Shown here piece by piece: positions 15,365 to 23,106 of a DNA stretch of 24,276 bases. The translations under genes and the position numbers were made by a program. The stretch is from the NCBI GenBank assembly GCA_910580225.1, contig CAJTXE010000052.1, positions 1 to 24,276 on the forward strand, in the 5' to 3' direction. Position 1 is the first letter of the stretch. Every line of letters begins with the position of its first letter. The notes below the pieces were generated by a model, which had not been told where the DNA came from, did no database searches, and saw nothing but the letters and a program-made list of their open reading frames with translations. This DNA is from an uncultured Acetatifactor sp. (GTDB lineage: Bacteria; Bacillota; Clostridia; Lachnospirales; Lachnospiraceae).

Positions 15365-16177
15365 ATGGTAGCAGAAGAGATACGGCAAGACATCAGGACG
15401 GTAGAGCAGATTGTTGATGATATGAGCTTATTTGATGATGATCTGATGTCTATGGTTTTTGACAGGAACATCTCTGCTACGAATCTTCTCCTAAGGATTA
15501 TACTGAAAAAGGACGATATTGATGTAATAAGTGTTGTCGGGCAGAGGGAGTTTCAGAACCCTGTTGTGGGTGGCCATAATATCCGGTTGGATATCTTGGC
15601 CAAAGACAGTACAGGCAGGCATTACAATATTGAAGTGCAGAATAAGCCGGAGGGTGCGCATGTGCGCCGTGCCAGGTTTAACAGCAGTATGATGGATTCA
15701 CGGATGCTGAAAGAAGGACAGAAATTTTCGGAACTTCGGGACTCCTATATGGTGTTTATTACACATACAGATATATTTGGGCATGGAATACCGATTTATA
15801 CGGTAAACCGTTATTTTGAAGAATTTGATGCTCCGTTTAATGATGGTTCTCATATTGTGTATGTAAATGGCAGTTATGCGGGAGAGGACGCAATTGGTAA
15901 GTTAATGCATGATTTTGGATGTAAAGAATCAAAAGATATTTACTATTCTGAACTGGCGAAGGGCGTGAAGCATTTCAAAGAGGAAGAAGGAGGTCGGAAG
16001 ATTATGTGTGAAGCAGTAGAAAAATATGCTGAACAAAAGGCGGAAAGAAAAAGGGTGGATGCTTTATGCGAGGCAGTGATGAACTTAATGGAGACTATGA
16101 AATTGAGTGCAGAGCAGGCCATGTCAGCTATAAAGGTGTCTGAAAATGATAAGGAAATACTTTTAAAAAGATTGTAA
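15365..16177 (+). CDS. Rpn-family PD-(D/E)XK nuclease / putative transposase
   Basis: A 270-residue protein of the PDDEXK_2 (Rpn, recombination-promoting nuclease) family. The active site is visible as D76 in NIRLDILAKD and E90-x-Q92 in YNIEVQNK, the E-x-Q variant typical of the family. VFDRNISATNLLLRIIL, RARFNSSMMDS and GHGIPIYTVNRY are also characteristic. The C-terminus (residues ~205-270) is a charged helix ending in a short RAMP-like segment (EQAMSAIKVSENDKEILL). These proteins nick or cut DNA and promote horizontal gene uptake; many copies per genome are usual in Lachnospiraceae. It has its own promoter and follows the uvrB break, so it may be linked to that rearrangement. Length is normal, with no sign of decay. 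Confidence 0.9.
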   Translation: MVAEEIRQDIRTVEQIVDDMSLFDDDLMSMVFDRNISATNLLLRIILKKDDIDVISVVGQREFQNPVVGGHNIRLDILAKDSTGRHYNIEVQNKPEGAHVRRARFNSSMMDSRMLKEGQKFSELRDSYMVFITHTDIFGHGIPIYTVNRYFEEFDAPFNDGSHIVYVNGSYAGEDAIGKLMHDFGCKESKDIYYSELAKGVKHFKEEEGGRKIMCEAVEKYAEQKAERKRVDALCEAVMNLMETMKLSAEQAMSAIKVSENDKEILLKRL

Positions 16178-16288
16178 GAGATACTGTTTTAAAAAAGAAT
16201 TAGGAAATTTATGTAAATGTTTCGAAGAATAAGTATAGACATAATTTTCGGATTTTCTTTTATAGAAATGAACACAGAGAAGTTAAGC

Positions 16289-16326
16289 GAAAGTGGGAGG
16301 ACTCATTGCGGGTTCTCCCTTTCTTT
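16289..16326 (+). terminator. Probable intrinsic terminator
   Basis: GAAA plus GGGAG (16289-16299, with a 2-nt bulge) pairs with CTCCC plus TTTC (16315-16323), followed by TTT. It separates the Rpn gene from the conjugative module. Confidence 0.55.
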
Positions 16327-16436
16327 ATGCCCGGAGGGAGGTGTGGAAGGATGAAAAGCATCAAAGGCAGGGGGACATAGTGCTAACCGTTTACGAATAA
16401 ATGGCAGTTATAACAGGATATGGAAAGGAGAATCTT

Positions 16437-17366
16437 ATGTTTGAAAAAATACCATTGGCAGGAGTCAGCAGCCAGGAATGGCTCCGGCTGAGGAAAACAG
16501 GAATCGGCGGATCTGATGCCGGTGCAGTCTGCGGTGTCAATCCCTACAGCAGCGCAATGAAGGTATTCCGGGACAAGACCAGTACGGAAGTAGAAGAACT
16601 CAATAACGAGGCAATCCGCATTGGGCATGACCTGGAGGATTATGTGGCGGCGCGCTTCATGGAGGCAACAGGGCTGAAGGTCAGGAAATCCAACTTTATG
16701 TACAGGAGTAAGGAGCATCCCTTTATGATTGCGGATGTTGACCGCCTGGTTGTGGGCAGGGACGCGGGGCTGGAATGCAAGACGGCAAGCGCCTACAGTG
16801 CAGACAAATGGGCGGATGGGAATATCCCGCTCCATTACATTATGCAGTGCTACCATTATATGGCAGTGACGGGAAGGCGTACCTGGTATATCGCTGCAGT
16901 TATCCTTGGGCGGGAATTTACTTACCGGAAGCTGGAATGGGATGACGGGCTGGTCAGCCGCCTGACAGAAATAGAGACGGACTTCTGGGTGAACCATGTG
17001 GCGAAAGGCATCATGCCGCCGCCAGATGGGAGCAAAGCGTGTGATGATGTGCTCCGGCAGTATTTTCCCAGGGCAGGGAAACACAGTGCGGTGAAGCTGG
17101 CAGGATTTGATGAAAAGCTGGACCGCCGGGAAGAAATCCTTGGGTTCATTAAGGAGCTGCAGGAAGAGCAGAAGCAGATTGAGCAGGAGGTAAAGCTGTT
17201 CATGCGGGACAATGAACGTGCAGACAGTGAGAAGTACCACGTCATTTGGAGCAACGTCAGCACTACAAAACTCGACACAGCCCGCATAAAAGCTGAATGC
17301 CCTGGGCTGTATGCAGATTATGCGAAGCCTTCCAGCTACAGGCGGTTTGAAGTGAAAGCTGCATAA
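16437..17366 (+). CDS. YqaJ-like viral recombinase / PD-(D/E)XK exonuclease
   Basis: A 309-residue protein. The N-terminus WLRLRKTGIGGSDAGAVCGV is the hallmark of the YqaJ family. The nuclease site is D100/D102 (MIADVDRLV) with E113-x-K115 (GLECKTA), and the helical segment MQCYHYMAVTGRRTWY is also typical. These enzymes resect DNA ends and feed single strands to a recombinase such as RecT in phages and conjugative elements. The last ~80 residues (EEQKQIEQEVKLFM) form a coiled coil. The start at 16437 is chosen for GGAAAGGAG 6 bp upstream; an extension to 16401 lacks one. A single-strand binding gene lies 1.3 kb downstream. No RecT partner is seen in this window. Confidence 0.9.
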   Translation: MFEKIPLAGVSSQEWLRLRKTGIGGSDAGAVCGVNPYSSAMKVFRDKTSTEVEELNNEAIRIGHDLEDYVAARFMEATGLKVRKSNFMYRSKEHPFMIADVDRLVVGRDAGLECKTASAYSADKWADGNIPLHYIMQCYHYMAVTGRRTWYIAAVILGREFTYRKLEWDDGLVSRLTEIETDFWVNHVAKGIMPPPDGSKACDDVLRQYFPRAGKHSAVKLAGFDEKLDRREEILGFIKELQEEQKQIEQEVKLFMRDNERADSEKYHVIWSNVSTTKLDTARIKAECPGLYADYAKPSSYRRFEVKAA

Positions 17367-17407
17367 AGGATGCGGGGCAGGGGAAAATATAAAAATTAAT
17401 ACTGTGG

Positions 17408-17452
17408 ATGAAAAGGGAGCCGGGGGAAACAGCCTGTGGGCTCCCTTTTCAT
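17408..17452. terminator. Perfect 14-bp stem-loop after the YqaJ gene
   Basis: ATGAAAAGGGAGCC (17408-17421) pairs exactly with GGCTCCCTTTTCAT (17439-17452) around a 17-nt loop. The 3' arm has four T residues inside the stem but no T-run after it, so it may act as a weak terminator, an RNA processing site or an mRNA-stabilising end. Confidence 0.55.
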
Positions 17453-17475
17453 GATGAAGGTGTTAGCTGATAACT

Positions 17476-17598
17476 GTGCTGTTTCCTGGATTTTGGCTAT
17501 ATCTGGCGGCAATATTTATGGCACTTCCAGGCTACGCCAGCACATATGCGGCTGATACCATTATGAAAAAAGTGAGGAGAATGGAAGGATGGAAATGA
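17476..17598 (+). CDS. Possible small membrane protein
   Basis: A GTG-started frame of 40 codons encodes LFPGFWLYLAAIFMALPGYA, a credible single membrane segment, followed by a basic tail (KKVRRMEGWK). It overlaps the next gene by 10 bp. The ribosome site (GAAGGTG) is too far away at 13 bp, so the start is doubtful. It fills most of the gap between the hairpin and the DUF5688-like gene. Confidence 0.3.
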   Translation: MLFPGFWLYLAAIFMALPGYASTYAADTIMKKVRRMEGWK

Positions 17599-18503
17599 AT
17601 TATTTTGCGGACAGGGTATGCAAAGCAGTAAGCAAGGAACTCGGAAAGGATTACGAGGTTAAAGTACAGCAGGTGTGGAAGAATAACGGCATCTGCCGGA
17701 CAGGGCTTCTGGTTCTGGAAAAAGACGGGAATACAGCCCCCACTATTTATCTGGAAAGTTTCTATGAGGCCTGTAAAAACGGGATGCCTGTTGGCAGGAT
17801 TGCCGGCATCATAGTGCGCATCTGCCGGGAGGATTCGGTAAAAGGGAATATTGACCTGGAGTTTTTCCGGGATTTTGGGAAATTACAGGATAGGGTCTGT
17901 TACAGGCTGGTGGGAAAGAAGGGAAATGAAATCCTTCTGGAAGACATTCCGCATATGGAATACCTTGACCTGGCCATATGCTTTTTCTATGCCTACTACA
18001 GTGATGAGATGGGGGAGGGGAGCATCCTTATACATAATTCCCATATGGAGATGTGGCATATCTGCACGGAAGACCTGTTCCGGCTGGCCCAGGTAAATAC
18101 GCCCAGGCTTTTTCCCTGGAAATGCGGCACAGTGTGGGAGATGCTGTGCGAAAACATGGAGGAAGGACAGGAAAAAGGCGGGGAAGAGACTGCCCTGCAG
18201 GCATCTGTCCCTGATAATATTCCCATGAAGGTACTGACAAACAGCAGAAGGAATTATGGAGCATCAGCTGTCCTGTATCCCGGGGTTCTGGAGGAAGCAG
18301 CGGAAAGGATGGGCGGTGATTTTTATATCCTCCCCTGTTCTGTCCATGAAATAATACTCCTGCCGTATGAATGGAAACTTTCAGCGGGGTTCATGAAAAA
18401 AATGATATCTGATATAAACAGGACCCAGGTAGAGCCGGAGGAGGTGCTTTCCGACAGCCTGTATTATTATGATACAGAAATGAGGGAAATCAGGCGGATT
18501 TAA
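17589..18503 (+). CDS. DUF5688-like protein
   Basis: A 304-residue soluble protein that matches my memory of the DUF5688 family, common in Clostridial mobile elements. Recognisable parts are an N-terminal helix (FADRVCKAVSKELGKDYEV), TGLLVLEKDGNTAPTIYLE, FYEACKNGM, and a late segment PCSVHEIILLPYEW near residue 255. No catalytic site is known for the family and none is visible; the conserved HEIILLP core suggests a beta-hydrolase-like or binding fold, but that is unproven. It lies between the nuclease and single-strand binding genes. The start at 17589 is tight against GGAAGG; Met3 (17595) is an equal alternative. Confidence 0.75.
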   Translation: MEMNYFADRVCKAVSKELGKDYEVKVQQVWKNNGICRTGLLVLEKDGNTAPTIYLESFYEACKNGMPVGRIAGIIVRICREDSVKGNIDLEFFRDFGKLQDRVCYRLVGKKGNEILLEDIPHMEYLDLAICFFYAYYSDEMGEGSILIHNSHMEMWHICTEDLFRLAQVNTPRLFPWKCGTVWEMLCENMEEGQEKGGEETALQASVPDNIPMKVLTNSRRNYGASAVLYPGVLEEAAERMGGDFYILPCSVHEIILLPYEWKLSAGFMKKMISDINRTQVEPEEVLSDSLYYYDTEMREIRRI

Positions 18504-18713
18504 AGCAGGAAACGAGTGCAGACGTTTGCCAGTAAAATGAAGTTTTAGATTGAAGAGCAGATAATGGAAGCGCTTATAGGAACAGGCGCATTTCTGTTGC
18601 ACGGTTCAGAGAACGCTATAGGGGTATGTTCATGGGTTCTATCTGAAGGCAAAAAGACTGAAAGACAAGTAAGGCAGAAAATATCTGTCGGAAAATACAG
18701 AGAGGAGATACCA

Positions 18714-19358
18714 ATGTCAGACAAAAGGATGGAAAATAACAGAGTAAATGTAACGGGGAAGATTCATTCAGGGTTCAGGTACAGCCACCAGGTTTTGGGG
18801 GAGAGGTTTTACTTGGTGGATATTGCTGTCAGCAGAGAGAGCGGGTATACAGATATCATGCCGTTTATGTTTTCGGATAAGCTTTTAGATGTAAGTCAGG
18901 ACTGTACCGGAGTTATGGTAAATGTGACCGGGCAGTTCCGTTCTTATAACCGGCACGAGGAGACGAAGAACAGGCTGGTGCTTTCCGTATTTGTTCAGGA
19001 GGCTGAATTCCTGGAGGAAGAGCCTGGAAATGACAGAGAAAGCAACCGGATTTTCCTGGAAGGGTTTATCTGTAAGGAACCGGTATACAGGAAGACGCCT
19101 CTGGGAAGGCAGATCGCGGACATCCTTCTGGCGGTAAACAGGCCGTATGGAAAGTCGGACTATATCCCCTGTATTGCCTGGGGAAGGAATGCAAGATTTG
19201 CAGGAAGGCTTGAAGTAGGGACAGCTGTAAGGATACAGGGAAGGATACAGAGCAGGGAGTACATGAAATGGTTTTCTCAGGAAAAGGCGGAAGTCCGGGT
19301 GGCCTATGAAGTATCTGTCAGTGTGATGGAGCAGAAGGCAGGAGGGGATAAGCCATGA
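18714..19358 (+). CDS. Single-stranded DNA-binding protein with two OB folds
   Basis: A 214-residue protein built of two OB-like units. The first, ~8-97, has NNRVNVTGKIHSGF and VMVNVTGQFRSY. The second, ~106-195, has NRIFLEGFICKEPVYRKTP, IADILLAVNRP, YIPCIAWGRNARFAGRLEVG and RIQGRIQSREY. The second unit is the better match to classical SSB. Such duplicated SSBs protect single strands during transfer of conjugative elements. The start at 18714 is set by AGAGGAG 8 bp upstream; the frame is open back to 18564 but lacks a ribosome site there. The stop overlaps the RadC-like start by 4 bp. The 210-bp gap before it holds nothing I can identify. Confidence 0.85.
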   Translation: MSDKRMENNRVNVTGKIHSGFRYSHQVLGERFYLVDIAVSRESGYTDIMPFMFSDKLLDVSQDCTGVMVNVTGQFRSYNRHEETKNRLVLSVFVQEAEFLEEEPGNDRESNRIFLEGFICKEPVYRKTPLGRQIADILLAVNRPYGKSDYIPCIAWGRNARFAGRLEVGTAVRIQGRIQSREYMKWFSQEKAEVRVAYEVSVSVMEQKAGGDKP

Positions 19359-19822
19359 AGATACCGATTGTCAGGCTGGAAATGGTGGTGGACGGGTATG
19401 CAGAATATCTGCGCGAGCCGCTGTCTTCATCCAGAAAGGCTGCAGAATGGATAGGGAGAAATGTGATCCGGAATTCAAACAGGGAGCATATTGTGGTGGT
19501 GAGCTGGGATGCCAGCAACCGTGCGACATACATAGATGAGATCGGAAGAGGGTCCGTGAATTACTGCCCTGGCACAATAGCTGAAGTATTTAAGGTCGCG
19601 ATCATCAGCAATGCCGCACATATCTTTCTCTTCCATAACCACCCAAGCGGCGACCCGACTCCGTCCTCACAGGATAAAAAGTTTACCAGAAAGGTTAGGG
19701 AAGCCGGGGAGCTGCTGGATATAAATTTGTATGACCATATCATCATCGGCAGGGATGGGGCTTATTACAGCTTTATGGAGGACAATATGATGGATGACAG
19801 TCTCGGCGCTGATGGTAACTGA
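19355..19822 (+). CDS. RadC-like JAB/MPN domain protein
   Basis: A 155-residue protein consisting only of the JAB domain. The metal-binding JAMM motif is complete: H94-x-H96-PSGDPTPS-x-x-D107. VFKVAIISNAAHIFLFHNHP and DHIIIGRDGAYYSF are typical of the RadC family. The N-terminal helix-hairpin-helix of chromosomal RadC is absent, as is usual for copies on plasmids and genomic islands. The family name implies DNA repair, but the biochemical role is unsettled. The 4-bp ATGA overlap with the SSB gene indicates translational coupling, and such SSB-RadC pairs recur in mobile elements. Confidence 0.9.
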   Translation: MKIPIVRLEMVVDGYAEYLREPLSSSRKAAEWIGRNVIRNSNREHIVVVSWDASNRATYIDEIGRGSVNYCPGTIAEVFKVAIISNAAHIFLFHNHPSGDPTPSSQDKKFTRKVREAGELLDINLYDHIIIGRDGAYYSFMEDNMMDDSLGADGN

Positions 19823-19831
19823 CTGTGAATC

Positions 19832-19850
19832 TATCGGTATGGTATCGGTA
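19832..19850. repeat. Direct repeat TATCGGTA x2 upstream of the parM-like gene
   Basis: TATCGGTA at 19832-19839 and 19843-19850, 11 bp apart (one helical turn), just after the RadC-like stop and 66 bp before the actin gene. The spacing suits a dimeric DNA-binding protein, perhaps the ribbon-helix-helix partner autoregulating the operon. Confidence 0.5.
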
Positions 19851-19915
19851 AGAGCATGGTACAGGCCTTGGCTTCCGTGTTATGGCGGGGCGTAAATATG
19901 CAAAGGGAGGACTGG

Positions 19916-20896
19916 ATGATGATTAAGCTGGTCAATGGGCAGTGCATAATAGGGTTTGATAACGGCTACCAGTTCGGGAAGACAGCGAGGGCTCTGTTTG
20001 ATAACGGGGTCCACGCCATGGGAAAGGTGGAGCCGTCTGTTATGGAACATTCATTGAGGTATGGAAGAAAGTATTATAAAGTCGGCGAAGGAAGGGCAGC
20101 GATCACGGAAGACAAAATCTCGGATGAGGATGCCAGACTGCTGACAATGGCAGCGGCGGCAAAGGAGCTCTCCGCAGAGGGGATACGCAAAGCGGAGATT
20201 ATTCTTGCGGTGGGTCTGCCCTTTTCCGATTATGGGCGTGAGAAGGGTCATCTGCTGGAATATTACCGCCAGAAGCCTGCACTGCGGTTTGAGTTTGAGG
20301 GAGTGCGGTATGATATGGAGATAAGCCGTGTATTTGCATTCCCCCAGTGCTATTCGGCAGTCGCGCCGCGCCTTGGGAATATGAAGGGTGATTATCTGGT
20401 GGTGGATGTGGGCAGCAAGACAACGGATGTGGTTTACCTGGAGCGTGGGATCCCGGTGGAAAGAAAGTGCATTACCATTGAGAAGGCGATGATAAAGTGG
20501 ATGCGGCAGATACAGGGGAGCCTGCAGGTACAGTATGGAAAGGATATACCGGAGGGAGAGATCCTGAAAGTCATCCTGAAAAAGGAGAGTTTTCTCCCGA
20601 GGGCATGCGCTGATCTTGTGCGCAGGGGCATCCGGGAGCAGGTACATATGCTGGAGCTGGAACTGGAGGAGAGGGGTTACAGGCTGGACTATCTAAACGT
20701 CATTTATGTCGGGGGCGGCGCTGCAGCAGTGAAGCATTTTTCCGAACCCAGGCCTAATGTGGCCTGTGACTGTGACATCCATGCCAATGCAAAGGGGTAT
20801 GAATACCTTGCTTATCAGATACTAAGGAAACAGGGGGGCATGACATGGCCAGGGACTGGGTCATCACACTCCGGTTTCAGGAACGGAAAGCCGTAG
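19916..20896 (+). CDS. ParM/StbA-like plasmid segregation actin
   Basis: A 326-residue actin-fold ATPase. It shows phosphate-1 IIGFDNGYQFGKT (Asp15), phosphate-2 VVDVGSKTTD (162-171) and the adenosine motif YVGGGAAAV (Gly266-268). VGLPFSDYGREKG and CDIHANAKGYEY match the ParM/StbA branch. Polymerising filaments push plasmid copies apart when capped by a DNA-bound adaptor. The start at 19916 follows AGGGAGG by 5 bp (19919 by 8 bp); an upstream ATG at 19856 is open but lacks a ribosome site. The 3' end overlaps the next gene by 52 bp. This places the module on a plasmid, or on an element with an extrachromosomal phase. Confidence 0.88.
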   Translation: MMIKLVNGQCIIGFDNGYQFGKTARALFDNGVHAMGKVEPSVMEHSLRYGRKYYKVGEGRAAITEDKISDEDARLLTMAAAAKELSAEGIRKAEIILAVGLPFSDYGREKGHLLEYYRQKPALRFEFEGVRYDMEISRVFAFPQCYSAVAPRLGNMKGDYLVVDVGSKTTDVVYLERGIPVERKCITIEKAMIKWMRQIQGSLQVQYGKDIPEGEILKVILKKESFLPRACADLVRRGIREQVHMLELELEERGYRLDYLNVIYVGGGAAAVKHFSEPRPNVACDCDIHANAKGYEYLAYQILRKQGGMTWPGTGSSHSGFRNGKP

Positions 20897-21246
20897 ACAT
20901 GGAGCTGTATCGTAGGCTGGAAGAGGGGAAGAAAGAGCTTGGGCTGTCAATGCCTGTTTATGTAAAAGGCATTCTCCGGCAGCATTTTGACGGCGGGGAG
21001 CATGGACCAGGAACCGATAGGGGAATGGATGCATGTATGGAGCGGCTGCGGGAAATCATGCATGGGGAGCTGGCATCCCAGAGTGATGCTATTGTCGGGA
21101 TGCTTGAAAAGATAGCGGAGGGATTCCCGGAAGAGGCAGGAAGAGCAGGGAAGACAGGCGGGCTGCCGGAAGGGGATGAAATCCTGCCGGGTTACAGTGA
21201 CAGCTTCCCGGAAGGATTTGACAGTATATTGGAGAAGTTCATGTAA
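20845..21246 (+). CDS. Ribbon-helix-helix partition adaptor (ParR-like)
   Basis: A 133-residue protein encoded directly after, and overlapping, the actin gene. The N-terminal ~50 residues fit a ribbon-helix-helix: strand WVITLRF, helix MELYRRLEEGKKELG, turn LSMP, helix VYVKGILRQHF. The acidic, glycine-rich tail ends EGFDSILEKFM, a short amphipathic helix that could bind the filament, as the ParR C-terminus does. Position and architecture make it the likely centromere-binding partner. Sequence identity to known ParR proteins cannot be judged here. The start has GGGGGG nearby; it is closed by a strong terminator 10 bp later. Confidence 0.7.
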   Translation: MARDWVITLRFQERKAVDMELYRRLEEGKKELGLSMPVYVKGILRQHFDGGEHGPGTDRGMDACMERLREIMHGELASQSDAIVGMLEKIAEGFPEEAGRAGKTGGLPEGDEILPGYSDSFPEGFDSILEKFM

Positions 21247-21256
21247 AAGTAATTGG

Positions 21257-21285
21257 GGCATACCGGAGTGGGGTATGCCTTTTTT
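21257..21285 (+). terminator. Rho-independent terminator of the partition operon
   Basis: GGCATACC (21257-21264) pairs with GGTATGCC (21272-21279) around a 7-nt loop and is followed by six T residues. Confidence 0.92.
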
Positions 21286-21318
21286 ACGTTATAGGGAAAG
21301 GTGAGTTACAGGGAAAGA

Positions 21319-21422
21319 TTTTGCTGCAAAAGTTTAGCAGTGGGAAGTAGTTTGAGGCAATTTGATGCAAATTTGCAGCAAAATGGATCCTTTTCGAAGA
21401 GCACTGCTACAAAAATTTAGCA
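21319..21422. repeat. Iteron-like cluster: four TTTGNNGCAA units plus an 18-bp repeat
   Basis: TTTGCTGCAA (21320-21329), TTTGAGGCAA (21351-21360), TTTGATGCAA (21361-21370) and TTTGCAGCAA (21372-21381) share TTTG-NN-GCAA. The middle two are head-to-tail and the last overlaps the palindrome TGCAAATTTGCA (21366-21377). An 18-bp segment at 21322-21339 recurs at 21405-21422 with 16 matches, and TAGCAGTG/CACTGCTA (21335-21342, 21402-21409) form an inverted repeat. The cluster is non-coding and lies between the partition terminator and the next gene. It may be a centromere (parC), an origin, or an operator. Confidence 0.6.
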
Positions 21423-21448
21423 AATTATTTTGACGGCCTGTTTTACAT

Positions 21449-21467
21449 GCCTGTGTCAGGTACAGGC
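21449..21467 (+). promoter_or_regulatory. Small hairpin before the zinc-ribbon gene
   Basis: GCCTGT (21449-21454) and ACAGGC (21462-21467) form a six-pair stem with a 7-nt loop. TTGACG at 21430-21435 is a plausible -35 just upstream, but no good -10 follows at the right distance. Confidence 0.35.
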
Positions 21468-21510
21468 AAATGCGGCTGTTTATCAATAATGGAATATGGA
21501 GGAAAAAGAT

Positions 21511-23106
21511 ATGGAAATGCAGCAGATTATTGAACAGGCGGAACAGAATATCCGTCAGGCACTTCAGGATTACAGGAGATACACCACACAGACAGAAGGA
21601 CTTGATGATGTGTCGGATACATTTATCAGGAACCTTGCCAGGGACAGCTCCCTTACAAAGCAGGAGCTCAGGAAGCTTTTCAGCAGGTCGCCAGTATGGG
21701 ATGAAAAGCTGGATGCCCTGGTCATCAATGGGACGAGGACGCATGACCCGAATTACGACAGGGTACGGAGCCTGGCAATCAAAATTCTGTATCCTGCCAT
21801 CGAGAGGGCAGAAAACGACAAAGACAGATATTACAAAATCCATAATGCGATTGATTTCTTTTCATATCCTTATAATGGCTGTATGCAGGAGTCGGGTATC
21901 CAAGCCCTGAATGAGCTTGCACCGAAAGCCTATGAGCCGGGCAAAAAGCGGAGCAGGGTATTTAAGGCGCTCTGTGTATCCCTTGGCGTGGCGGATGAAA
22001 CCGCAGGGAGCGAATTCCAGAAGCTGTATGCGCAGTTTGCGGATGAACTGTCGGCGGGGCAGATTGGTTTTAAACTGTATGTCTCCATAAACCCGGCACA
22101 TTTCCTGACAATGAGCAACCCCAAAGCAGACAGCCGCGGCTGTACCTTGACAAGCTGCCATTCCTTTAACTCGACGGATCACCAGTATAACAATGGCTGT
22201 TCCGGATATGCAAGGGACAATGTAAGCTTTATTGCCTTCACTGTTGACGACCCTGACAACCCTGAGCTGCTGAATAACCGAAAGACTACACGCCAGGTTT
22301 TTGCGTATAAGCCCGGCAATGGGCTGCTTCTGCAGAGCAGGATGTATAACACTTCCGGCGGCACGCACGGGGCGCAGGGCGATTCCAAGCTTTACCGCGA
22401 CCTGGTCCAACGTGAGATTTCCATGCTGGAAGGGGAGCCGAACCTGTGGAAGACATACCCATACTGTGGCGGGCATGAGGGCTGCGTTAAGACAGCTGGG
22501 GGCTTTGGGGGATATACGGACTGGACACATGCGGAATTCGACGGGAAGGTCAGCATCCGGGCAGACCATGGGCATGACTACAGGCCTTTGACAGTAGGTG
22601 CTGCAGGGCTGTGTATCTGCTGCGGGAAGGAAACCAGTGAGTATTTGTATTGCGGCGGGGAAGAGAAAGCCTGTGAAGAAGGTATACGCCGCTGCGATAG
22701 CTGCGGTGAGGTTTGCGGCGAAAGGATTGAAGCTTACGGAAGGGATGGAAGGCCATGCTTTGTCTGTGAGGACTGCCTGGGCAGGTTCTATACCTGCTGT
22801 GAGGACTGTGGCTGTTACTGCCATAATGACTGCGTAAGGGAACTTGGAAGCGGTGAATATGTCTGCACCGGCTGTATGGAGGGTGGCAGCTATACCTGCT
22901 GTAGGGAATGCGGTGAATACTACTGTGATGAAGATATATATCCTGTGGTAAGTGAGGACGGCGAAAGCGTTTATGTCTGCCGGAAATGCCATGAGGGATA
23001 TGAAGAATGCCCGGAGTGCAGGGTATATGTAAAGATCAGGCCGTTATTCGGGGGGACAATGTGCCCTGCCTGTGAGACTGTATTTGAAGGGAAGGTGTCT
23101 GCATGA
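21511..23106 (+). CDS. Cysteine-rich multi-zinc-ribbon protein
   Basis: A 531-residue protein in three parts. The helical N-terminal ~170 residues begin MQQIIEQAEQNIRQALQDY. A middle domain (~190-330) has SINPAHFLTMSNPK, CTLTSCHSF, a Gly-rich GCSGYARDN and LLLQSRMYNTS. It resembles an unnamed domain I remember from phage and mobile-element proteins, with a core like HP-x-DYLTMS...W-x-SC...R-x-F-x-Y...QSRMY. The third part (~370-531) is packed with CxxC pairs (CICC, CDSCGEVC, CEDC, CTGC, CREC, CRKC, CPEC, CPAC), so several structural zinc sites are expected. The start at 21511 follows GGAGG by 8 bp; an earlier ATG at 21496 overlaps that site. It is coupled by ATGA to the peptidase gene. Function unknown; nucleic-acid or protein binding is inferred. 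Confidence 0.8.
   Translation: MEMQQIIEQAEQNIRQALQDYRRYTTQTEGLDDVSDTFIRNLARDSSLTKQELRKLFSRSPVWDEKLDALVINGTRTHDPNYDRVRSLAIKILYPAIERAENDKDRYYKIHNAIDFFSYPYNGCMQESGIQALNELAPKAYEPGKKRSRVFKALCVSLGVADETAGSEFQKLYAQFADELSAGQIGFKLYVSINPAHFLTMSNPKADSRGCTLTSCHSFNSTDHQYNNGCSGYARDNVSFIAFTVDDPDNPELLNNRKTTRQVFAYKPGNGLLLQSRMYNTSGGTHGAQGDSKLYRDLVQREISMLEGEPNLWKTYPYCGGHEGCVKTAGGFGGYTDWTHAEFDGKVSIRADHGHDYRPLTVGAAGLCICCGKETSEYLYCGGEEKACEEGIRRCDSCGEVCGERIEAYGRDGRPCFVCEDCLGRFYTCCEDCGCYCHNDCVRELGSGEYVCTGCMEGGSYTCCRECGEYYCDEDIYPVVSEDGESVYVCRKCHEGYEECPECRVYVKIRPLFGGTMCPACETVFEGKVSA

Noticed and set aside
16351..16380. Nine-codon ORF (MKSIKGRGT) with a strong ribosome site before the YqaJ gene
   Set aside because: It is too short to judge and has no link to the downstream start. 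It may be the remnant of a deleted gene or a chance ATG.
18564..18713. N-terminal extension of the single-strand binding protein
   Set aside because: The frame is open but has no ribosome site, the residues do not resemble an OB fold, and a strong site precedes the ATG at 18714.
21862..22992. Long reverse-strand open frame opposite the zinc-ribbon gene
   Set aside because: It is a shadow of the highly biased forward frame, has no ribosome site, and its composition is not protein-like.
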